Source of the DNA: JAEYFP01 sp964566545
Lineage (GTDB): Bacteria > Bacillota > Clostridia > Lachnospirales > Lachnospiraceae
NCBI GenBank assembly: GCA_964566545.1
Contig: CAZMIX010000042.1
Location: 1-21,471, forward strand
Direction: 5' to 3'
DNA: 21,471 bases
The position numbers and the translations under genes were made by a program. Positions 1-6,656 of this stretch are shown here, piece by piece (positions within the stretch are counted from its first letter, which is position 1; each line of letters begins with the position of its first letter). The notes beneath the pieces are model-generated. The model was given only the letters and a program-made list of their open reading frames with translations. It made no database searches and was not told where the DNA came from.

Positions 1-120
1 TATTTTTCAAACCACTTATTCCATCCCTTCGCCTGCATCCAGCGTGTAAAACACGCGTCGATGCAGTCCACCCAACTACCTTTTAAATCACACAGCCCAA
101 TCCCGCCGATGCAGTCTCCA
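1..120. other. Flank with no supported gene
   Basis: This lies downstream of the SH3b gene. A minus-strand frame is open from about base 150 to the window edge and is rich in Trp and Cys, but it has no usual start codon until late and no ribosome binding site. A short perfect hairpin (GCGTGT-AAA-ACACGC) sits near 43-57. The 9-mer GATGCAGTC occurs twice. I cannot name a function. Confidence 0.3.
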
Positions 121-1167
121 TCAATGCGTACTATTATAAAGCGTCCTCAACTCGTCACAAGTATGATGACTGATCATCTCCGCAGCCTGTCCCGTATAAT
201 CCCAATACGACATAAAGTAATTCCACTCAGCATTTGTAAATACCGTCTTCGTACCATTCTTATCCGTAAACGGTACTCCCGCAGCCGCCTGTGCAGCCGC
301 TGCCGCGGCTTGTGCCTGCGCTGCTTCAAGAGCGGCGGCATTCGCGGCCGCAAGTGCATCCGCCTGTGCCTGTGCCGTAGCCGCGGCAGCATCCGTTGTC
401 GTACTCGTAGACTCTGTCGCCGCAGTCTCCTCAGCCGCTTTCTTCTTTTCCTCAGCCTCTTTTTCCGCCTGTTCCTTCGCCTGCTGGATTTCCTCCTCAG
501 TCGTTACCTGCAAATACTCGGATTTCATATATGCTTCGGTACCATTATAGTCGATTTTGCTCCAGCCGTCCTCGGTTTCCTCATATCTCGTAAAGGAATC
601 GCCTTTTTTGCATGTAGCCAAAACCTCGCCATCTGTGCTCGGTGTTGCGCGGATTCTCACGTTGTCCGTCGCTATTACAAGCTGTGTCGCATTTGCGGCA
701 GCCTCAGCTTCCGCGGCAGCCAGCGCTTCGGCCTCTGCGGCAGCCTGCGCCTCGGCCTCTGCCTGCGCTTGCGCCTCTGCCTCTGCTTTTGCAGCCTGAT
801 CTACGATGTTAAAGGTCAGATAATTGCTTTCCACGTCGGATTTCTTTACGCAGATGGTTACAACACCCTCTGAAACTGTGTGCAGCACCGCTTTTCCGTC
901 CTCGGTTTCCGAAGCGGAAAACGTAGCGGCAGTATTGTCAATGACATACTCCAGTGATTTTAAGCTGGACTTTTCAGGATCGGCTGTTATGGTAAATGTA
1001 TAATCCGTGTTGATATCCAACTCCTGTTCGGCGAAATCCGGTGAAAGCGCAAGCGAATCCAATCCTGTCATAGCTGCTCTGACTATAAAGAACACGGCGA
1101 TGATGAGAACCAGAAGCGCTGTGATAGCCGCCAAAACAATGATTCTAAAACGATTTCTTCTTTTCAT
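121..1167 (-). CDS. Membrane-anchored bacterial SH3 (SH3b) domain protein with Ala-rich linkers
   Basis: 348 residues. I chose the ATG at 1167 because GGAGTGTGAG lies just upstream; a longer reading from 1194 has no such site. Residues 1-8 are basic and about 9-30 form one membrane helix, so the rest is probably outside the cell. Residues about 40-125 look like an Ig-like beta domain. About 126-160 is an Ala/Glu/Gln repeat, about 162-222 is an SH3b domain (the VRIRATPS start and the GWSKI and YMKSEYL strands are visible), and about 223-250 is a charged Lys/Glu coiled coil. A second Ala/Gln repeat spans 258-297, and a small aromatic C-terminal domain spans about 298-348. SH3b domains commonly bind cell-wall peptides. 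No catalytic domain is seen, so a wall-associated adaptor or sensor is the likely role. The low-complexity GC-rich linkers create long false frames on the other strand. Confident on architecture, not on function. Confidence 0.85.
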   Translation of the reverse strand: MKRRNRFRIIVLAAITALLVLIIAVFFIVRAAMTGLDSLALSPDFAEQELDINTDYTFTITADPEKSSLKSLEYVIDNTAATFSASETEDGKAVLHTVSEGVVTICVKKSDVESNYLTFNIVDQAAKAEAEAQAQAEAEAQAAAEAEALAAAEAEAAANATQLVIATDNVRIRATPSTDGEVLATCKKGDSFTRYEETEDGWSKIDYNGTEAYMKSEYLQVTTEEEIQQAKEQAEKEAEEKKKAAEETAATESTSTTTDAAAATAQAQADALAAANAAALEAAQAQAAAAAAQAAAGVPFTDKNGTKTVFTNAEWNYFMSYWDYTGQAAEMISHHTCDELRTLYNSTH

Positions 1168-1220
1168 AATCTCACACTCCAATTTGAATAGCATAATAAA
1201 ATAGCCTGATAATCCTTAAT

Positions 1221-1230
1221 ATCATACCAC
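1221..1230 (-). promoter_or_regulatory. Extended -10 promoter for the SH3b gene
   Basis: On the minus strand TGGTATGAT gives a TATGAT -10 with the TGn extension. The -35 region is weak (T-rich). It lies about 55 bp upstream of the chosen start. Confidence 0.4.
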
Positions 1231-1265
1231 AAAAATGACAAAATAAAAAGTTATTTTAATCTTAA

Positions 1266-1287
1266 GATCCATGAATGATCCATGAAT
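1266..1287. repeat. Two perfect tandem copies of an 11-bp sequence
   Basis: GATCCATGAAT occurs twice head to tail, about two bases per turn short of exact helical phasing. It lies 20 bp upstream of the -35 of the YczE-like gene and upstream of the divergent SH3b promoter. It could be an operator for either gene; no regulator is known. Confidence 0.4.
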
Positions 1288-1307
1288 AAGCTCCATAAAG
1301 AAAATTA

Positions 1308-1336
1308 TTGACATTATGCGACAAACTTCGTATGCT
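1308..1336 (+). promoter_or_regulatory. Promoter for the YczE-like gene
   Basis: A perfect -35 (TTGACA) is separated by 17 bp from TATGCT, an imperfect -10. A TATGAT lies 7 bp further on but at poor spacing. It is about 70 bp upstream of the gene. Confidence 0.5.
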
Positions 1337-1403
1337 GTATGATGGATTGGAGAATGGCAAAACAGTTGTTTCACCGTCCTAAAATATGACAGAGGTAGCA
1401 GCC

Positions 1404-2039
1404 ATGAATTTCATAAAAAGATGTGTGGCACTTATTATAGGGATCATCATCGTATCGTTTGGAACCTCCCTGACAATTCAGGCCGCAATCGGCGTGGGCG
1501 CTTATGATGCGATGGCACTGAGCGTTTCTTATATTACAGGAATCAAAGTTGGGACGATTTCGATGGTGGCGAACGGGACCTGTATTTTGCTGCAATTGCT
1601 GATCGAAAAACGGGATTTCAAGCTGATCCAGCTTTTGCAGATCGGACTTGTGCTGCTGCAGGGTGCCGTCGTTAATTTTTTTGTCTATACGGTATTTGCG
1701 GACTGGAAAATTGTGCATTACATCACTCGCATTCCGGTGTTGGCTGCAGGCTATATTACGATCGCATTCGGCATCACGGTCATTATGCGAAGCGATATTA
1801 TCAGAAATCCACTGGAGGGCGTCTCCCAGTTGATCGCGGACAAGCGCGGCAAGCCGATGGGAAGGCTTAGACAGCAGTGGGACATCGCATTTGTGCTCAT
1901 TGCCCTGTCGCTGGCATTTTTTTCCCGCACGGCCTTTACGATCCGGGAGGGTACGATCCTCGGCATGCTGCTGTTCGGCCCGTTCCTCGATCTGTTTAAA
2001 AAGCCTGTCGGCGCCCTCTACACAAAAGCCGGATTGTAA
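1404..2039 (+). CDS. YczE/YyaS/YitT-type integral membrane protein
   Basis: 211 residues from the ATG at 1404, which has AGAGG 8 bp upstream. An in-frame ATG at 1386 lacks a site. The protein begins with a basic segment and then a helix, with the family-like pattern of Gly-rich helix ends (SFGTSLTIQAAIGVGAYDA). About five hydrophobic helices are visible, with a conserved-looking N-PLEG loop in the second half. Members are annotated as membrane proteins of unknown transport function, and some are regulated with GntR- or MarR-type genes; no such regulator is adjacent here. It is monocistronic, with its own promoter and a terminator 47 bp after the stop. Confidence 0.8.
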   Translation: MNFIKRCVALIIGIIIVSFGTSLTIQAAIGVGAYDAMALSVSYITGIKVGTISMVANGTCILLQLLIEKRDFKLIQLLQIGLVLLQGAVVNFFVYTVFADWKIVHYITRIPVLAAGYITIAFGITVIMRSDIIRNPLEGVSQLIADKRGKPMGRLRQQWDIAFVLIALSLAFFSRTAFTIREGTILGMLLFGPFLDLFKKPVGALYTKAGL

Positions 2040-2085
2040 AACTACAGAGACTAAAGAACAAAAGTGTGCTTCGCATATAATAAAG

Positions 2086-2126
2086 AAGTCCTTGCCAACA
2101 GAAATTATTGGCAGGGACTTTTGTTT
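2086..2126 (+). terminator. Rho-independent terminator of the YczE-like gene
   Basis: A 13-bp stem with one G-U pair (AAGTCCTTGCCAA against TTGGCAGGGACTT), a 9-nt loop and the tail TTGTTT. Confidence 0.85.
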
Positions 2127-2142
2127 ACATAAAAAGATGTGT

Positions 2143-2317
2143 GTGTCAAAAGTATCTTTTGACACCTACCGATGCACGAATTGCTCCGTTGCTATGCAAC
2201 TCCCGCAATTCTATAAACATTCCCAAACCGCGCCATAGCGCTACCTGCTCATGTTTAGCGGGTCAACAAGTCCTATTCGCTTTCGTGCAAGCACAAAGTG
2301 AAATGACCTTTTGACCC
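2143..2317. repeat. Highly structured palindromic intergenic element (MITE- or REP-like)
   Basis: The left end is a perfect 10-bp palindrome: GTGTCAAAAG and its exact complement, separated by TAT. The right end (2308-2317, CTTTTGACCC) is an inverted copy of the left arm with one change, so the element has imperfect inverted ends. Inside is a nested hairpin at 2178-2211, with outer arms GAATTGC/GCAATTC and inner arms GTTGC/GCAAC around TAT. Further short palindromes include GCGC-CATA-GCGC and GTGC-AA-GCAC. No reading frame is supported. It resembles small dispersed intergenic elements of Clostridia; mobility is inferred. Confidence 0.5.
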
Positions 2318-2363
2318 TTGCATCATAAAAACAAAAAAGTTGACATAAACTATAGAAAAATAG

Positions 2364-2392
2364 TTGACATAGTTTCCATAATATAGTAAGAT
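2364..2392 (+). promoter_or_regulatory. Promoter of the TetR gene
   Basis: TTGACA, a 17-bp spacer and TAAGAT. A second copy of AGTTGACATA lies 23 bp upstream (2339-2348) without a matching -10. The 13-bp repeat array starts only 3 bp after the -10. Confidence 0.65.
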
Positions 2393-2395
2393 AAC

Positions 2396-2473
2396 ATTGT
2401 TATATAACTTAGATGCGTAACTAAGATACGTAACACAGATACATAACGTTGATATGTAACTTTGATATATAAC
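2396..2473. repeat. Six tandem 13-bp repeats, putative operator array
   Basis: Six contiguous 13-mers follow the pattern NNNGATRYRTAAC. Units 2-6 begin at 2409, 2422, 2435, 2448 and 2461; unit 1 at 2396 has GTT in place of GAT. The last four bases, TAAC, are invariant. The array fills the transcription start and 5' leader region of the TetR gene, where a bound repressor would block transcription. Alternatively it acts in the RNA leader. The units differ by substitutions with no indels, which argues for constraint rather than recent slippage. Confidence 0.7.
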
Positions 2474-2523
2474 ACAGTTATTGAAGGTTTTTGCTTGATA
2501 GGGGAGCAGACAGGGAGAGTGGC

Positions 2524-3093
2524 ATGCCTCCACGCGAAAGGGTTTCGAAGGAACAAGTGCTGAATACGGCATTTGAAATGATAAGAGAGCATGGATTCGA
2601 GGAGTTGACGGCGAGAAAGCTTGCGGAAAAACTGGGTAGTTCTACACAGCCTATTTTTCGCGCCTATGAAAACATGGAAATGTTGAAAAGAGACCTGTTC
2701 TTTAAGAGCGCTGAATTTTTTTCGGACTATATGCTGAAAAAAAGGGGCGGTAGCGCGCCGGCTTATCTTGCGATGGGTATGGCCTATATTGAGCTGGCCC
2801 AGACAGAGCGCCATTTGTTCAAGCTGCTTGCCGCGATCGATGACTATGAAACCGATGCGATCCATGCGTTTTTACAGCAGGGAGACTGTGGAGAATTGCT
2901 GGAAAAGCTGCCGGATACGAAAGAGCTTAACGCGGACAAAAAAAAGGAGCTATTCTTGATGGTATGGATGCTTACCCACGGAGTCGCCACGATGATAACG
3001 AGCAAACGGGTGAAGCTTTCTGAAAAAGAAATCAAACGACTGCTCACCAGAGCCTATGAAGGGTACGTAACCGTGCAAAAAGGGGAAAAGTAA
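2524..3093 (+). CDS. TetR/AcrR-family transcriptional regulator
   Basis: 189 residues from the ATG at 2524, with GGGAGA 5 bp upstream; an in-frame TTG at 2491 has no site. Residues about 7-52 form the TetR helix-turn-helix: the helix with VLNTAFEMIREHGFEELTAR, then KLAEKLG and the recognition helix ending in IFRAYENMEML. The C-terminal all-helical part (about 60-189) would bind ligand and dimerise, and is too divergent to predict the ligand. The gene sits just downstream of a six-unit repeat array, so autoregulation is likely. A small membrane protein follows after 43 bp, and the radical SAM enzyme lies further down on the same strand. Confidence 0.88.
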   Translation: MPPRERVSKEQVLNTAFEMIREHGFEELTARKLAEKLGSSTQPIFRAYENMEMLKRDLFFKSAEFFSDYMLKKRGGSAPAYLAMGMAYIELAQTERHLFKLLAAIDDYETDAIHAFLQQGDCGELLEKLPDTKELNADKKKELFLMVWMLTHGVATMITSKRVKLSEKEIKRLLTRAYEGYVTVQKGEK

Positions 3094-3136
3094 GGTTTTT
3101 CTATGCACAAAGGAACCATGCAATGGAGGGGTTGCA

Positions 3137-3454
3137 GTGACAAGCGCACAGCGAAAGCGTATCAAAATGAAAAAAAGATTCAAGAGAAATGTAAAGAAGA
3201 CGATCAGGCGTATTTTATTGGCGCCGGGGAAGCTGCCCAAAATCCGGCTTCAAATGCTGGAGCAGGTTATCAGGATCTGCGAGGCGAGCGGAATCCTGTT
3301 TGTGGTTTCCCTGCTCATACACCTGCTGAATCCGGATTACATCAATACGGTGCTGAGCATCGTATCGGCGGCCATATTTTTCACACTGCTGCTGATCATT
3401 AAGCTGGGGCATTATCAGGAAATTTTGGAACGTCAGGAATATTCGGGGTATTAA
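3137..3454 (+). CDS. Small two-helix membrane protein of unknown function
   Basis: 105 residues starting at GTG, with a strong GGAGGGG site 4-5 bp upstream. That site favours this frame over an overlapping one at 3103-3402. The first 40 residues are very basic (KRIKMKKRFKRNVKK) and would sit in the cytoplasm. Hydrophobic segments at about 48-65 and 69-90 are predicted membrane helices, and the tail is short and polar. It lies 43 bp after the TetR gene and is probably co-transcribed with it. I recognise no family. The positive N-terminus could contact lipid head groups or a partner. Confidence 0.65.
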   Translation: MTSAQRKRIKMKKRFKRNVKKTIRRILLAPGKLPKIRLQMLEQVIRICEASGILFVVSLLIHLLNPDYINTVLSIVSAAIFFTLLLIIKLGHYQEILERQEYSGY

Positions 3455-3500
3455 GCCGATACATTACTATTAATGATTCAGAGTACCAGACAGTTTAACA

Positions 3501-3638
3501 TTGGCAGTGCAAAAAGGGGCGTGCTGTCAATAAAAAAAACATGCACGCGAGTGCAAAACGCGCAGAAACTGCGCAAGGGGAAGATTTAACATAAAGAAGA
3601 AGCAGATGCAGGGGAAGCGTCTGCTTCTATTATTTTTA
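3501..3638 (+). ncRNA. Candidate structured RNA of four successive hairpins
   Basis: Four hairpins follow each other. The first is 3501-3530 (TTGGCAG paired with CTGTCAA, extended by wobble pairs). The second is 3542-3555 (TGCAC, GCGA loop, GTGCA), with a GNRA-type tetraloop. The third is 3560-3574 (GCGCAG, AAA, CTGCGC), and the fourth is the terminator. The separation from the preceding stop (46 bp) and the lack of an obvious promoter suggest either a 3'-UTR-derived RNA of the TetR operon or an independent small RNA. A 17-codon frame beginning at the ATG at 3541 overlaps it but has no ribosome site. No known riboswitch is recognised. Confidence 0.4.
3598..3638 (+). terminator. Rho-independent terminator after the TetR/small membrane protein unit
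   Basis: A 12-bp stem (AGAAGCAGATGC with GCGTCTGCTTCT, one mismatch or wobble), the loop AGGGGAA, then a T-rich tail. Confidence 0.8.
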
Positions 3639-3933
3639 TAAAAAAATTCCTTTAAATTTCCTATATAATAAAAATGATATGCGCAGCTACGCGTGCGGAA
3701 CAAAAGCTGTGCTGCCAGAGTATTTGGCTGCGAGAGTGGGCGAAGCACACTTTCGTTCTATTGCTTTATAGAAAAATGATAATATTGAAAAAATGAGAAA
3801 GAATCAGCGAGGAATATAACAATAAGAAAAATAGAGGAAACAGATTGCCTATCTCACATAAGAATAAAATGGAAACCATAAAAATATGCTGTAAAAATGC
3901 AACTTCATAGCATGGAATACGGAGGAATCTATA
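3639..3933. other. AT-rich leader region before the radical SAM gene
   Basis: A TATAAT lies at 3664-3669 without a recognisable -35. A GC-richer block (about 3679-3757) contains short imperfect hairpins. No reading frame has a ribosome site until the GGAGGA that serves the gene at 3934. The promoter of that gene could not be fixed. Confidence 0.35.
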
Positions 3934-5298
3934 ATGAGCGAATTTACACACAAAATGAAGCGGGCGGCATTTGAAAAGGTGTTGGATAAGATTTTAAAGG
4001 AAGCCCAAAAAGATCAGGAGGCGACTTTTTTAAAGCTGATCGATATGACGGAGGATCTGATGAAGGACCACCTCGATCCTGACATCTATCCGAAGGCGCG
4101 GGAAATGGTAAAACATCCAAACAGCAAATGGGGAAATTATTTCGAGACGCTTATCACGGAAATCGATCCGCAGGTGCTGAAAACGACGTTGATGAATCTC
4201 GGTTTTGAATCGATGCTTGCCGGCACGAAACAAATGCATAAAATGCGGGAAAAATATCAATGCAACATTCCGTGGGTCATTCTAATGGATCCGACGAGTG
4301 CCTGCAATCTGCACTGCACCGGCTGCTGGGCGGCGGAATATGGGCATACGCTTTCGCTAAGCTATGAGGAAATGGACCGGATCATCACGGAGGGCAAGGA
4401 GCTTGGCATCCATTTCTATATGTATACGGGCGGTGAACCGCTTGTTAGAAAGAACGACCTGATCAAAATCTGTGAAAAACACGATGACTGTATGTTTTTG
4501 GCGTACACGAACGGAACGCTCGTGGATGAGGCATATTGCAGAAAGATGCGGCGTGTCGGCAATCTGGCGCTGGCAATCAGCCTGGAGGGATATGAAGAGG
4601 TCAATGACGGAAGAAGAGGAGAGGGCGTTTTTCAAAAGGTTATGGATGCGATGGATTTGCTCAAACAATACGGCCTTGTATTCGGCACCTCGATCTGTTA
4701 TACAAGAGATAATATAGAAACCGTGACATCCGACGAATTTCTTGATATGATAATTGAAAAGGGCTGCCGCTACTCGTGGTACTTCCATTACATGCCGGTC
4801 GGAAACGACGCGGCCGTAGAGCTTCTGCCTACGATGGAGCAGCGGGAATACATGTACTATAGGATCAGAGAAATCCGTGCGAAAGAGGGCGGTAAGCCGA
4901 TATTTGCGATCGATTTTCAAAATGACGGCGAGTTTGTCGGCGGCTGTATCGCCGGCGGCAGAAACTATTGTCATATTAATCCGAACGGCGATGTGGAGCC
5001 ATGCGTTTTTATCCATTATTCCGGCGCAAACATCAGAGAGGTTTCCCTGCTTGAAGCGCTGCAGCAGCCTTTATTTATGGCCTACCGAGAAGGCCAGCCG
5101 TTCAACAGCAATCATTTAAGACCGTGTCCGATGCTGGAAAATCCGGAAAAGCTGCAGGAGATGGTGAAAAAAACAGGGGCAAAGTCCACAGATATGCAAT
5201 CCCCGGAGACGGCGGAGCATCTGTGCGGCGAATGCGCCGCTTACGCAAAGGAATGGGCACCATGCGCGGAAAGATTAAACAATACATCTGGAAACTAA
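3934..5298 (+). CDS. Radical SAM enzyme with Cys-rich SPASM-like C-terminus
   Basis: 454 residues; GGAGGA lies 8 bp before the ATG. Residues 1-110 are a helical N-terminal extension. The radical SAM core runs from about 114 to 320, with the 4Fe-4S cluster motif CNLHCTGC (C124, C128, C131) and the SAM-binding TGGEP (165-169). The C-terminal part carries further cysteines (338, 346, 357, 398, 431, 434, 444). These include the NPNGDVEPC pattern typical of SPASM/twitch domains that hold auxiliary clusters in peptide- or protein-modifying enzymes. The substrate is unknown: no short precursor peptide is evident nearby. The neighbours are a TetR regulator and a small membrane protein upstream, and a broken flippase-like gene whose 5' end overlaps this one. 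That context fits envelope or lipid modification, but this is inference. Confidence 0.88.
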   Translation: MSEFTHKMKRAAFEKVLDKILKEAQKDQEATFLKLIDMTEDLMKDHLDPDIYPKAREMVKHPNSKWGNYFETLITEIDPQVLKTTLMNLGFESMLAGTKQMHKMREKYQCNIPWVILMDPTSACNLHCTGCWAAEYGHTLSLSYEEMDRIITEGKELGIHFYMYTGGEPLVRKNDLIKICEKHDDCMFLAYTNGTLVDEAYCRKMRRVGNLALAISLEGYEEVNDGRRGEGVFQKVMDAMDLLKQYGLVFGTSICYTRDNIETVTSDEFLDMIIEKGCRYSWYFHYMPVGNDAAVELLPTMEQREYMYYRIREIRAKEGGKPIFAIDFQNDGEFVGGCIAGGRNYCHINPNGDVEPCVFIHYSGANIREVSLLEALQQPLFMAYREGQPFNSNHLRPCPMLENPEKLQEMVKKTGAKSTDMQSPETAEHLCGECAAYAKEWAPCAERLNNTSGN

Positions 5299-5539
5299 TA
5301 TCAATCACGATGGGAAGCGGCGATTTGTTCGCGAGCATGTATTATTATACGGAGCATGGTATCTTGTTCCGGTCTTTTTGCTTTACGGCAGCGGGGCTTG
5401 GGGCTTCTCAATTTTGAGCATGATTTCGGCATCTGTGGCACTGGCCGGAGTCATGCCCGCACCTGCCGGCATCGGTTCGACGGAGTTCGTCTATATCCTG
5501 CTGTTTACGCCGATCCTTCCTCTTTACTTATATAAGTAA
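5262..5539 (+). pseudogene. Remnant of an LPG-synthase/flippase-like (UPF0104-type) membrane protein
   Basis: An ATG at 5262 inside the end of the radical SAM gene opens a 51-residue frame with a typical start for such proteins (MRGKIKQYIWKLISIT) that stops at 5417. The neighbouring frame, readable from about 5342 to 5539, encodes hydrophobic helices and the segment MPAPAGIGSTEFVYILLFTP. This matches the conserved P-PGGxGxxE and following helix of the lysylphosphatidylglycerol synthase transmembrane family. A full member has about 300 or more residues, so most of the middle is deleted and the two ends are out of frame. The 5' overlap suggests the intact gene was translationally coupled to the radical SAM gene. 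Family assignment rests on this single motif. Confidence 0.6.
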
Positions 5540-5583
5540 AAAGGCTGCAAAAAAATAGAAATATGATATTTATCACAACTTTA

Positions 5584-5620
5584 AAAACGCGCAGGCTTCT
5601 TGTATGCCGGCGTGTTTTTT
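5584..5620 (+). terminator. Rho-independent terminator after the radical SAM/flippase remnant
   Basis: A 13-bp stem (AAAACGCGCAGGC against GCCGGCGTGTTTT, one wobble and one mismatch), a 9-nt loop and a run of six T. Its loop and right arm overlap the next promoter. Confidence 0.8.
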
Positions 5621-5628
5621 GTTATAAT
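5600..5628 (+). promoter_or_regulatory. Promoter of the metallophosphoesterase gene
   Basis: TTGTAT, a 17-bp spacer and a perfect TATAAT. The -35 lies in the loop of the upstream terminator and the -10 directly follows its T-run. The start codon is 55 bp downstream of the -10. Confidence 0.6.
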
Positions 5629-5682
5629 CGGGAGGTCTGAACTTTTCAAAAGAAGGATGTTGACTACCGACAGGAGAAAACT

Positions 5683-6633
5683 ATGAAATATGCGATTATT
5701 GCGGATGTTCACGCCAATCTGCCTGCGTTTCGGGCGGTGCTTGCGGATGCGAAGGAACAGGGCGCGTCCGGGTATCTGATTTGCGGGGATTACTTTATGT
5801 GTATGCCTTGGGCCAACGAGGTCATGGAGCTGATCCGGTCGCTGCCAAATGCTTATGTCATTCCGGGCAACGAGGATCTGTATTTTGACAAATGCGTCGG
5901 AAAGGATTTGGAGCACCCGGAGGATGCACAGTTTTTGGCAGTCTACTGGGCATATCGGACGCTGAATAAGGAGCATACCGCCTATATCAAAGGGCTGCCG
6001 GAGAAAATTGAATTTTTGGCGCAGGGGATTCCTGTTTTTATGGCTCACAGTGCGAAAACCTACGTGCTGGAGACGCTGGAGGAGCGCCTGACATCCCGCG
6101 TCGCTCTGCATTTTGCACAGGAGCCGTATACGAAAAATGCCTGTGAGGCGTTTTTACACCGGACGATTGAAGAACATGTGCAGTTTCAGGAACGGATCGG
6201 GGAGCTTAAAAAAGGAATTTACGTGTTCGGACATTCCCACCTGCAATGGAATTATGAGAAGGACGGACGCGTTTTCATCAACCCGGGCTCGTGCGGATTT
6301 CCTTTGGACGGAGATCCGATACCGGCCTATACGCTGCTCACGTTATCAGAGGACGGCAGGGCGCATATGGTTACGCAGCGCCGCGTGCCGTATGATTTGA
6401 CCGGGACTGTCGCCCAAATCCGGGACTCTGAGCTATATGCTTATGCGCCGGAGTGGACGGAGATCATCATCAGCGAGATGGAAACTGCGTATGAGCAGAT
6501 TGCCTTCTTTTTACAGTCTGTAGAGCGATATGCCTCAGAAATCGGCGATCCGGTGCGCCCTTATCAAATCCGGACGTGGAAGCAGGCCTATGCCCGCTGG
6601 CAGCAGAAAAATAGTTCCGAATACAGACATTAG
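5683..6633 (+). CDS. Calcineurin-like metallophosphoesterase
   Basis: 316 residues; AGGAG precedes the ATG. The N-terminus shows the metal-binding DVHAN (D8, H10), then GDY (D36) and GNED (N63), and the C-terminal half has H122 and GHSH (H184, H186) followed by NPGSCG. These are the blocks of the YfcE-like (Metallophos_2) phosphodiesterase/phosphatase group, which uses two metal ions in the cytoplasm. The usual Asp or His after GN is replaced by Glu, as in a subset of the group. There is an extra C-terminal helical segment of about 90 residues (about 225-316) beyond the usual core, ending in a Trp- and Arg-rich tail. The substrate is unknown. It is monocistronic, convergent with the giant kinase gene 23 bp away, with no terminator visible between them. 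Confidence 0.85.
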   Translation: MKYAIIADVHANLPAFRAVLADAKEQGASGYLICGDYFMCMPWANEVMELIRSLPNAYVIPGNEDLYFDKCVGKDLEHPEDAQFLAVYWAYRTLNKEHTAYIKGLPEKIEFLAQGIPVFMAHSAKTYVLETLEERLTSRVALHFAQEPYTKNACEAFLHRTIEEHVQFQERIGELKKGIYVFGHSHLQWNYEKDGRVFINPGSCGFPLDGDPIPAYTLLTLSEDGRAHMVTQRRVPYDLTGTVAQIRDSELYAYAPEWTEIIISEMETAYEQIAFFLQSVERYASEIGDPVRPYQIRTWKQAYARWQQKNSSEYRH

Positions 6634-6656
6634 ATTTTGTTCTAGCCGTTGGGTGA

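Noticed and set aside
61..873. A 270-codon plus-strand frame and an 80-codon Ala-rich frame opposite the SH3b gene
   Set aside because: They arise from the repetitive GCN-rich linkers of the real gene. Their products are Arg/Cys/Leu- or Ala-rich low complexity with no ribosome site.
1371..2165. A 264-codon minus-strand frame opposite the YczE-like gene
   Set aside because: The product is His/Gln/Asp-rich with no recognisable domain and runs through the terminator. The membrane protein on the other strand explains the region.
2340..2345. A second TTGACA upstream of the TetR promoter
   Set aside because: No -10 sequence at suitable spacing; kept only as part of a short direct repeat.
2273..2865. 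Minus-strand frames across the 13-bp repeats and the TetR gene
   Set aside because: They run through the promoter and repeats and have no domain. The TetR frame has clear homology features.
3103..3402. A 99-codon frame overlapping the small membrane protein
   Set aside because: The product is polar without recognisable features. The frame from 3137 has the ribosome site and two membrane helices.
2061..3753. A 14-mer (AAAGTGTGCTTCGC) at 2061-2074 and inverted at 3740-3753
   Set aside because: One inverted 14-bp match in 21 kb is close to chance expectation, and neither copy has defined ends.
3766..3951. A hydrophobic 61-codon minus-strand frame before the radical SAM gene
   Set aside because: Its hydrophobic look comes from A-rich DNA read on the opposite strand. 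It overlaps the radical SAM start and has no ribosome site.
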